From: Sphingobacterium sp. PCS056 | GTDB lineage: Bacteria; Bacteroidota; Bacteroidia; Sphingobacteriales; Sphingobacteriaceae | Assembly: GCF_023273895.1 (NCBI RefSeq) | Contig: NZ_CP096883.1 | Span: 1,736,001 to 1,800,000 of the forward strand | Reading direction: 5' to 3' | Length of the DNA stretch: 64,000 nt | Shown: positions 43,729 to 50,335 of the stretch, piece by piece | How positions within the stretch are numbered: the first letter of the stretch is position 1 | Layout: each line of letters starts with the position of its first letter | Program-made: the position numbers and the translations under genes | The notes under the pieces: generated by a model | What the model was told of the DNA's origin: nothing | Databases searched by the model: none | Seen by the model: the letters and a program-made list of their open reading frames with translations, nothing else

Positions 43729-44423
43729 TGTTGGATTCTTATGGAGCGATCATAAGAGGTGATAGTCTGCAAAAAAGGCTTGCACTTGTTTTTACGGGAC
43801 ACGATTTGGCTGAGGGAGGATTGAAAGTACTGAAGATATTAAAGCAAAAGTCTATAAAAGGATCATTTTTTTTAACAGGAGATTTTTTGAGGACACCAAA
43901 ATTTCATTCTGTTATAGATGAGATTAAAAAGAATAAACATTATCTTTCTGCACATTCTGATAAACATCTGTTGTTTAGTGATTGGAGTAATAGAAATGGA
44001 TTATTAGTAACAAAAGATTCATTCATGCACGATTTGGAGATGAATTTTAGAGAACTTGATAAATTGGGTTTTCGAAGTGATAATAAATATTTTATTCCAT
44101 CGTATGAATGGTATAATAAAGAGATTGTGACTTGGAGTAAGGAGATGGGGTATATTCCCATTAATTATACACCAGGATTGCGAACAGCGGCAGATTATAG
44201 TTATCCAGAAATGGGAAAACGATATTTATCTTCTGATGATATCGAAATGGGAATATGGAAAGAGAGTAAACAGCCTAATGGTTTAAATGGATTTATCGTG
44301 CTTGTACATATGGGTACAGATGTACGTCGGAAAGATAAATTTTATGATCGCTTGGGAAAAATAGTAGATCAGTTAAAGAAAGAAGGATATCAATTTGTAG
44401 ATATTCGTGAGTTAGTACAATAG
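43728..44423 (+). CDS. Polysaccharide deacetylase-like protein lacking its own signal peptide
   Basis: The 231-residue frame starts at a GTG overlapping the GH9 stop. It has a NodB-like fold: TGHDLAEGG (23-31) stands where most family members have TFDDG, GSFFLTGDFLR follows, and the metal-binding H-S-D-K-H motif is at 76-80. The product should remove N- or O-acetyl groups from a glycan. Oddly it has no signal peptide although the neighbouring GH9 is exported. Either it acts in the cytoplasm or it is made as the C-terminal domain of a GH9 fusion through the A-AAA-AAG site. The next gene, murQ, begins 25 bases downstream. Confidence 0.75.
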   Translation: MLDSYGAIIRGDSLQKRLALVFTGHDLAEGGLKVLKILKQKSIKGSFFLTGDFLRTPKFHSVIDEIKKNKHYLSAHSDKHLLFSDWSNRNGLLVTKDSFMHDLEMNFRELDKLGFRSDNKYFIPSYEWYNKEIVTWSKEMGYIPINYTPGLRTAADYSYPEMGKRYLSSDDIEMGIWKESKQPNGLNGFIVLVHMGTDVRRKDKFYDRLGKIVDQLKKEGYQFVDIRELVQ

Positions 44424-44448
44424 AATAAAGGACAATATAGAAGATAGG

Positions 44449-45261
44449 ATGATAAATACAACCGAAAAAGAATCGCACTACCAGGATTTAGAAAAAATGA
44501 CTGTTTTGGAGTTGTTAACGAATATTAATAACGAAGATAAGACCGTCCCAATGGCTGTTGAGAAAGCTATTCCTCAGATTGAGGCTTTAGTGAATGAGTG
44601 TGTTACTAAGATGAAAAACGGGGGTCGCGTTTTTTATATTGGGGCTGGTACAAGTGGACGATTAGGTATTTTAGATGCTTCTGAATGTCCACCGACATAT
44701 GGGGTTCCTTTTGATTGGATTATCGGAATGATTGCAGGAGGAGATACGGCTATTCGTAAAGCTGTAGAGTTTGCCGAGGACGATACGGAGCAAGCGTGGA
44801 AAGATTTAGCTGAATATAGTATTAATGAGACAGATGTGGTGATTGGTATTGCTGCTTCGGGAACGACTCCATATGTAATAGGTGGTTTAAAGGCTGCTAA
44901 TGCAGCGGGATTAGCAACAGGTTGTATCGTATGTAATGGTGGCTCTCCTATCGCAAAAGAAGCACAATTACCAGTAGAGGTTGTAGTAGGACCTGAATTT
45001 GTGACAGGCTCCACTCGTATGAAAGCTGGTACTGCTCAAAAATTAGTATTGAACATGTTGAGTACCTCAATTATGATTCGATTGGGTCGTGTACAAGGAA
45101 ATAAAATGGTGGATATGCAACTGTCAAATCATAAACTTGTCGCGCGCGGAGTACGTATTATTATGGATGAAACGGATGCTACTGAAGCAGAAGCGACCGA
45201 ATTGTTGGAAAAATTTGGTCATGTACGTCAAGCGATAGAAGCGTACCAAGAAACACATTAA
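44449..45261 (+). CDS. murQ: N-acetylmuramic acid 6-phosphate etherase MurQ
   Basis: MurQ cleaves the lactyl ether of MurNAc-6-phosphate, giving GlcNAc-6-phosphate and D-lactate in the cytoplasm. The 270 residues contain the SIS fold with YIGAGTSGRLGILDASECPPTYG (63-85) and FVTGSTRMKAGTAQKL. The catalytic glutamates are Glu79 (ASECPP) and Glu110 (EFAEDD), matching E. coli Glu83 and Glu114. The helical tail of longer homologues is short, as in other Bacteroidota. Its presence next to the symporter strongly supports MurNAc catabolism. The kinase needed to make its substrate is not in the window, while NagA at 14859 would use its product. Confidence 0.95.
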   Translation: MINTTEKESHYQDLEKMTVLELLTNINNEDKTVPMAVEKAIPQIEALVNECVTKMKNGGRVFYIGAGTSGRLGILDASECPPTYGVPFDWIIGMIAGGDTAIRKAVEFAEDDTEQAWKDLAEYSINETDVVIGIAASGTTPYVIGGLKAANAAGLATGCIVCNGGSPIAKEAQLPVEVVVGPEFVTGSTRMKAGTAQKLVLNMLSTSIMIRLGRVQGNKMVDMQLSNHKLVARGVRIIMDETDATEAEATELLEKFGHVRQAIEAYQETH

Positions 45262-45290
45262 ACATCAATCACCTATTATAAAACAAACTT

Positions 45291-46781
45291 ATGTCACCAA
45301 TAATTTTATTGTCCTTTTTGGTTATCTACTTTGCTGTTTTACTTGCTGTAGCGCATTTTACATCAAAGGGGTCTTCGGATAACTCCACATTCTTTGTCGC
45401 AAATCGTAATTCAAAATGGTACATGGTTGCTTTTGGAATGATCGGTACCGCGTTATCTGGGGTGACTTTTATTTCTGTCCCTGGAGCAGTTGGAGCTTCA
45501 GAATTTAGCTACTTTCAATTTGTATTGGGAAATGCGGTAGGATTTGTTATCATCGCTTATGTATTACTTCCTTTATATTATAGAATGAATCTTACTTCTA
45601 TCTATACCTATTTAGAAGAGCGATTTGGACATACAACTTATAAGACCGGTGCTGCTATTTTTCTTATTTCCAGAACAATTGGTTCTGCATTTCGCCTTTA
45701 TTTAGTTGCTATTGTATTGCAACATTTTATATTTGATGCTTGGAATATACCTTTTGTTGTTACAGTTGTTATTTGTTTATTACTGATTTGGTTATATACG
45801 AATAAGGGAGGTTTGAAAACTATTATCGTAACCGATACACTGCAGACAACGTTTTTGATAACAGCTGTTATTTTATCCATCTACTTTATGGCAAAGGGTT
45901 TGAATTTTGGAATTGTGGACACCTTTGAGGCCGTGAAGGAAAGTAGCTATTCTAAAATATTCTTTTGGGATGATTTTGTTGGAAGCAAAGCTAATTTCTG
46001 GAAACAATTTTTAGGAGGTATTTTTGTAACAATTGCTATGACTGGGTTAGATCAGGATCTAATGCAAAAAAATCTTTCGATGGGAACGATCAAAGAGGCC
46101 CAAAAGAATATGATTACCTTTACAAGTGTATTTGTCGTGATTAATATCTTCTTTTTGGCTGTTGGAGCATTGTTATATATCTATGCGGAGAAAAATGGTA
46201 TTAATATAAGTCAGTTGGCGACTCGTGATTATCTATATCCAGAAATTGCTTTAAATCATTTAGCACTTCTTCCTGCAATTATATTTATGATGGGATTGAC
46301 AGCGGCTACTTTCGCTACTACAGATTCAGCTCTGACTGCCTTGACGACTTCTTATTGTATAGATTTTTTGAATTTTAATAAAAAAGAGAATCCAAATGAC
46401 CCGTTATTGGTAAAACAACGAAATTATGTCCATTTTGGTTTTTCAATTGTAATGCTGTTGGTGATCTTAGTTTTTAAATTGATTAATGATGATTCTGTTG
46501 TAAATGCCATCTTTACTGCCGCAAGCTATACTTATGGACCATTATTGGGACTATTTGTTGTAGGTATCGCTACCAAATATGCTGTTAAAGACAAACTTGT
46601 ACCCTTTATCTGTGTGATATCTCCTGTTATTTTATATATTTTGAAGACTTATGTTATTGAGGTTTATACACCATATGTTATTGGGTTGGATTTAATTATC
46701 ATTAATGGATTTATTACCTTTTTATTGTTGATCCTTACCTCTCCAGGTAAAGCCTCTGTTCAAGAGCTTTCACATAATTAA
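45291..46781 (+). CDS. Sodium:solute symporter (SSS family), candidate MurNAc transporter
   Basis: The 496 residues form about 13 transmembrane helices. The SSS signature is seen in GTALSGVTFISVPGAVG (about 51-67), the LYLVAIVLQHF and GLKTIIVTDTLQTTFLI region (about 175-195), and MGLTAATFATTDSALTALTTSYCIDFL (about 340-365). It carries a solute with sodium across the inner membrane. It follows murQ by 29 bases, as in the Tannerella forsythia MurNAc operon, where an SSS-type transporter accompanies murK and murQ (family knowledge, from memory). MurNAc is therefore the likely substrate, unphosphorylated on entry. Confidence 0.88.
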   Translation: MSPIILLSFLVIYFAVLLAVAHFTSKGSSDNSTFFVANRNSKWYMVAFGMIGTALSGVTFISVPGAVGASEFSYFQFVLGNAVGFVIIAYVLLPLYYRMNLTSIYTYLEERFGHTTYKTGAAIFLISRTIGSAFRLYLVAIVLQHFIFDAWNIPFVVTVVICLLLIWLYTNKGGLKTIIVTDTLQTTFLITAVILSIYFMAKGLNFGIVDTFEAVKESSYSKIFFWDDFVGSKANFWKQFLGGIFVTIAMTGLDQDLMQKNLSMGTIKEAQKNMITFTSVFVVINIFFLAVGALLYIYAEKNGINISQLATRDYLYPEIALNHLALLPAIIFMMGLTAATFATTDSALTALTTSYCIDFLNFNKKENPNDPLLVKQRNYVHFGFSIVMLLVILVFKLINDDSVVNAIFTAASYTYGPLLGLFVVGIATKYAVKDKLVPFICVISPVILYILKTYVIEVYTPYVIGLDLIIINGFITFLLLILTSPGKASVQELSHN

Positions 46782-46796
46782 AAAAAGTTAAGTGAT

Positions 46797-46827
46797 TTGT
46801 ACGTGCAAAAAAATTAAGTTAAGTTTG
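46797..46827 (+). promoter_or_regulatory. Promoter of punA
   Basis: TTG at 46797-46799, a 20-base spacer and an exact TAAGTTTG at 46820-46827, a full match to the Bacteroidota -33/-7 consensus. It lies inside a larger inverted repeat, ACGTGCAAAAAAA (46801-46813) with TTTTTTTGTACGT (46838-46850), whose right arm touches the ATG. Confidence 0.65.
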
Positions 46828-46850
46828 ATTAAATTAGTTTTTTTGTACGT

Positions 46851-47666
46851 ATGTATCAATTGATAGAAGAAACAGCAGGATTTATCCGCAAAAAAATAGG
46901 CGATTTTCAGCCTGAATTTGGAATAATACTAGGTACTGGCTTAGGTAAATTGGTCGATGAGATCGAAGTGCAGTTTTCTTTAATGTATTCCAATATCCCC
47001 AACTTTCCAATCTCTACAGTAGAATTTCATTCTGGTAAATTGATATTTGGCACTCTTAATGGTCGTAAAGTTATAGCGATGCAGGGGAGGCTACATTATT
47101 ATGAGGGATATAATATGAACGAAATTACTTTTCCGATCCGTGTCATGAAAGTATTAGGTATTCAGAAATTGTTTGTTTCAAATGCCTCAGGGTCTTTAAA
47201 TCCTGCTATTCTTAAGGGTGATCTGGGAATTATCTCTGATCATATTAATCTTTTACCTGATAATCCTTTACGTGGTTCTAATTTAGCAGCGTTTGGACCT
47301 CGTTTTCCAGACATGAGTCAACCCTATAATCGGGAGATGATCAAGCTTGGATTGGAGATTGCCAAAGAGAAGGGGATTCGTGCACATCAGGTAGTTTACG
47401 TAGCCGCACCAGGTCCAAATTTAGAGACTAAAGCAGAGTATCGTTACATGAGCATTATCGGCGGTGATATTGTTGGTATGAGTACGGTGCCAGAAGTTAT
47501 TGTTGCAAATCATATGAATTTGCCTGTGTTTGCGATCTCTGTGATTACTGATGAAGGTTTTCATGAAGATTTGACACCTGTTTCTTTGCAAGATATCGTA
47601 GATGTCGCAGCAAAAGCTGAACCAAAGATGACGTTAATTTTGAAAGAATTAATAGCTTTGCAATAG
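46851..47666 (+). CDS. punA: Purine nucleoside phosphorylase (class II trimeric type)
   Basis: The enzyme splits purine nucleosides (inosine, guanosine) with phosphate to base and ribose-1-phosphate, for salvage. At 271 residues it matches trimeric PNPs. Motifs are the phosphate loop ILGTGLGKL (about 26-34), MQGRLHYYEGY (about 78-88), VSNASGSL (about 112-119), YVAAPGPNLETKAEYRYM (about 184-201) with the base-binding Glu, GMSTVPEVIVANHMNL and VITDEG (about 228-233, Asn position replaced by Asp). It has its own promoter and is followed after 27 bases by the porin gene, a pairing common in Bacteroidota. Confidence 0.92.
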   Translation: MYQLIEETAGFIRKKIGDFQPEFGIILGTGLGKLVDEIEVQFSLMYSNIPNFPISTVEFHSGKLIFGTLNGRKVIAMQGRLHYYEGYNMNEITFPIRVMKVLGIQKLFVSNASGSLNPAILKGDLGIISDHINLLPDNPLRGSNLAAFGPRFPDMSQPYNREMIKLGLEIAKEKGIRAHQVVYVAAPGPNLETKAEYRYMSIIGGDIVGMSTVPEVIVANHMNLPVFAISVITDEGFHEDLTPVSLQDIVDVAAKAEPKMTLILKELIALQ

Positions 47667-47693
47667 TTTTCAACAATGCTAGTTCAAATATAA

Positions 47694-49682
47694 ATGAAGG
47701 TGACCTTGCGCTTATTAGCGATTTTTTGTTGTATTATTGGTTTTATAAATCAAGTTCATGCACAAAGTAATGATGAATGGAGTAGTGCTATAGACTCTGC
47801 TAGGGCAAAAGAGGATTCGAAAAAAGATTCTGTGATTTTGTCTGCTAAATATATTCGTTATACCACATTGGATATGATGAAGAAAGGCACTTATACTGTT
47901 CAAATCGATACTTCGCACCGTAATTTTCAGTATTATAATAAACAGAATTTGCCTTGGAATCCGAGTATCAATTTGGGTTCTTATGGTCTTGCAACACGCG
48001 ATTTGTTATTTCAACCTACTAAAACTATCGGTTTTCAAAGTGGTTTTCATAGCTTGGAACGGACGTTATATCGCCCAGATTCTATCCAATATTTTAGAGC
48101 CCGAGCTCGATTTTCTGAACTTTACTCTGTTGGATTTTTCTTTAATGATCAAGTATTTCGTGCTCGACTTGCACAAAATATAAATCCAAGACTTAATATT
48201 GGTGGCGAATTTCATGCTACAAAGGCAGATGGATATTACACCAATCAGAAGTATTCTGATATTAAATCAGCTTTGTTTGCATGGTATGAATCCGAAAATC
48301 ATCGCTATAATTTATTGTCGAATCTAATTTTTAATAAATTAGATGCAACGGAGAATGGTTCTATTTTGGCAGATAATATTTTTAAGGATGCTGAAAAACA
48401 ATCGGCAGACCGATATCCTGTGCGTTTACAGGGATTAGGGGATAATAGACCTCGAAACGAATGGCAGGATAATTCATTTTTTATTCGTCAATCGATGTTT
48501 TTGGGGCATATTGATACCGTTGATGCCGGTAAACCTACGATGCAAATTTATCCTACTAATAGCATTGCTCATAACAGCTCAATTCGTCTTCAGAAATTTA
48601 ACTTTTTTAAGAACGAGACTGATGCTAATGGTGCTTTCCCATATGGGCCTTCTCAATTGAGCAAGGATACAACAGAGATTACTTCGATTTCAAATGAATT
48701 TGAATATAGTTTTTATTTACGGGGGAAATCTATTTTTAAAAATGAAGCGAAATTGAATGTAGGATTTCAACATGATATGTACTGGTATACAGATAGCGGA
48801 ATTAATAACCGATTCTATCAAAATGGAATGTTGAAAGGAGAGCTGGGCTATAAATTTTCTGACCGAATCAATATTACGGGTAAGGTGAATCAGATCGTGA
48901 TGGGACACAATTTTGGAGATTATCTATATGAGGCAAAAGCAGATTTTTTGTTAAGCTCTAATGTGGGTAAAATAACGGTCTCAGCCTATTCTCAAAATAA
49001 GTCTCCAGAGATGGTATTTAATCGGATGAATTATACGTACCATCAATGGGATCTGGATCTTGACAAAACCAAGACCCAGAATTTAGCCTTCCATTATAGT
49101 AATCCAAAAATTGGTTTTAACGGTAAAGTTGAATACTTTTTGATGGACAACTATCTTTATTTTAGAGAGATAGATAATCCACAAAATGATGCGCGCTTAT
49201 CAAAAATAATCGAACCTGCACAACTGAGCTCTGCTAATCTTTTGAAAATATCTGTTGGACAAAAGTTTAAGTTTAGAAGATTTACACTGGACAATCTGAT
49301 TGTCTATCAAAAAACGGATCAGCAGACGGTTCTTGCCACACCAGAAATATATACATGGCACAGTTTGTATTATAGTAATGTCCTTTATAAAGTTGTTGAT
49401 TTTAATATCGGTGTTGATGCACGTTTTAATTCCCCATTTACAACACCATCTTATTCGATAAATGCCAGTCAGTTTTATAATGATAATGCTGGAATTAAAT
49501 TTTCTACTTATCCGATATTTGACGCTTGGGCTACTGCAAACATTCAACGCGTCACATTATTCATTAGTTGTAATTTTGTAAATCAATATTTGGGACTGCC
49601 AAAAGGTTATTATACTGTTCGTCGTTATCCGATGAATGACGCTAATATTCGATTTGGAGTTTCTTGGAAATTCTATGATTAA
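47694..49682 (+). CDS. Putative outer-membrane porin (Porin_10-like)
   Basis: The 662 residues begin with a signal peptide (ending QVHAQ, about 24), a short charged helix (about 25-45), and then a long series of alternating beta strands with many aromatic residues, ending in RFGVSWKFYD. This is an outer-membrane barrel. It matches what I recall of the Bacteroidota putative porin family (Porin_10/DUF6850-type, often next to a purine nucleoside phosphorylase gene). Substrate unknown. It forms an operon with punA (27-base gap). Confidence 0.75.
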   Translation: MKVTLRLLAIFCCIIGFINQVHAQSNDEWSSAIDSARAKEDSKKDSVILSAKYIRYTTLDMMKKGTYTVQIDTSHRNFQYYNKQNLPWNPSINLGSYGLATRDLLFQPTKTIGFQSGFHSLERTLYRPDSIQYFRARARFSELYSVGFFFNDQVFRARLAQNINPRLNIGGEFHATKADGYYTNQKYSDIKSALFAWYESENHRYNLLSNLIFNKLDATENGSILADNIFKDAEKQSADRYPVRLQGLGDNRPRNEWQDNSFFIRQSMFLGHIDTVDAGKPTMQIYPTNSIAHNSSIRLQKFNFFKNETDANGAFPYGPSQLSKDTTEITSISNEFEYSFYLRGKSIFKNEAKLNVGFQHDMYWYTDSGINNRFYQNGMLKGELGYKFSDRINITGKVNQIVMGHNFGDYLYEAKADFLLSSNVGKITVSAYSQNKSPEMVFNRMNYTYHQWDLDLDKTKTQNLAFHYSNPKIGFNGKVEYFLMDNYLYFREIDNPQNDARLSKIIEPAQLSSANLLKISVGQKFKFRRFTLDNLIVYQKTDQQTVLATPEIYTWHSLYYSNVLYKVVDFNIGVDARFNSPFTTPSYSINASQFYNDNAGIKFSTYPIFDAWATANIQRVTLFISCNFVNQYLGLPKGYYTVRRYPMNDANIRFGVSWKFYD

Positions 49683-49753
49683 AAATATTGAAAATTATGT
49701 GGGTGGCTTCTAGTGGATTGCGTTTTTAAGCGTAAAAAACTTTTGAAATAATT

Positions 49754-49782
49754 TTGAGAGTCGAAATTTTGCTGTACATTTG
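49754..49782 (+). promoter_or_regulatory. Promoter of the tRNA-Val cluster
   Basis: TTG at 49754-49756, an 18-base spacer and an exact TACATTTG at 49775-49782. Transcription would start some 35 bases before the first tRNA. A TGCGTTTTT motif (49727-49735) lies upstream. Confidence 0.65.
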
Positions 49783-49825
49783 CATACGCAATTAGGGAAA
49801 GATATTAAGTATCGATAACTAAAAA

Positions 49826-49900
49826 GGAGAATTAGCTCAGCTGGTTCAGAGCATCTGCCTTACAAGCAGAGGGTCACTGGTTCGAACCCAGTATTCTCCA
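49826..49900 (+). tRNA. tRNA-Val (anticodon UAC), copy 1
   Basis: The 75-base gene folds into a standard cloverleaf: acceptor GGAGAAT/ATTCTCC, D arm GCTC/GAGC, anticodon arm TCTGC/GCAGA with loop CTTACAA (anticodon UAC), and T arm ACTGG/CCAGT with loop TTCGAAC. CCA is not fully encoded (A then CAAA). It is the first of three identical copies. Confidence 0.97.
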
Positions 49901-49934
49901 CAAAAAAAACAGAGGTGTTTTAAAATACTGAAAA

Positions 49935-50009
49935 GGAGAATTAGCTCAGCTGGTTCAGAGCATCTGCCTTACAAGCAGAGGGTCACTGGTTCGAACCCAG
50001 TATTCTCCA
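49935..50009 (+). tRNA. tRNA-Val (anticodon UAC), copy 2
   Basis: Identical over all 75 bases to copies 1 and 3. It is separated from copy 1 by a 34-base spacer. Confidence 0.97.
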
Positions 50010-50041
50010 CAAAAAACAGAGGTGTTTTAAAATACTGAAAA

Positions 50042-50116
50042 GGAGAATTAGCTCAGCTGGTTCAGAGCATCTGCCTTACAAGCAGAGGGTCACTGGTTCG
50101 AACCCAGTATTCTCCA
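50042..50116 (+). tRNA. tRNA-Val (anticodon UAC), copy 3
   Basis: Identical to copies 1 and 2. It is separated from copy 2 by a 32-base spacer and followed directly by a strong terminator. Confidence 0.97.
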
Positions 50117-50120
50117 CTTT

Positions 50121-50149
50121 AAAGCATCGATTTTATCGATGCTTTTTTT
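50121..50149 (+). terminator. Terminator of the tRNA-Val cluster
   Basis: AAAGCATCGAT, loop TTT, ATCGATGCTTTTTTT: an 11-bp perfect stem with T-run, 5 bases after the last tRNA. Confidence 0.92.
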
Positions 50150-50302
50150 GTTTAAGTCTATTTTTATCTATTTCCTATATACTTTATATTCCGTATCACA
50201 TAGCTGTTTTTAATTGATCTTGGGAAAAAATAACTTCAACTCATCCAAAAGATTATGATTTTAAAGATGCGGGAAGACTGCGAATTATCCTTGAAACATT
50301 TA

Positions 50303-50310
50303 TATATTTG
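50303..50310 (+). promoter_or_regulatory. Candidate -7 box for the M16 protease gene
   Basis: TATATTTG is an exact TAnnTTTG match 25 bases before the ATG at 50336. No TTG lies at the right distance. Confidence 0.4.
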
Positions 50311-50335
50311 ATTGTATTTTATAAACTTATTATAA

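Larger units (their letters stand above)
49826..50116 (+). repeat. Tandem repeat unit of tRNA plus spacer
   Basis: The unit is tRNA (75 bases) plus the spacer CAAAAAACAGAGGTGTTTTAAAATACTGAAAA. The first spacer differs from the second only by two extra A residues. Near identity of the non-coding spacer points to recent tandem duplication or ongoing gene conversion. Confidence 0.9.

Noticed and set aside
43728..44423. Deacetylase as a decayed fragment of a pseudogene
   Set aside because: The frame is full length for a NodB-type domain with the HSDKH metal motif intact, and sits in a tight operon. Lack of a signal peptide is better explained by fusion to GH9 or a cytoplasmic role.
44634..45014. 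126-codon minus-strand frame opposite murQ
   Set aside because: It is antisense to the conserved SIS domain of MurQ and its composition is that of a mirror frame.
49826..50116. Regular repeats of about 107-109 bases that look like a CRISPR array
   Set aside because: Each repeat is a complete tRNA-Val cloverleaf, and the spacers are the same sequence instead of being unique.
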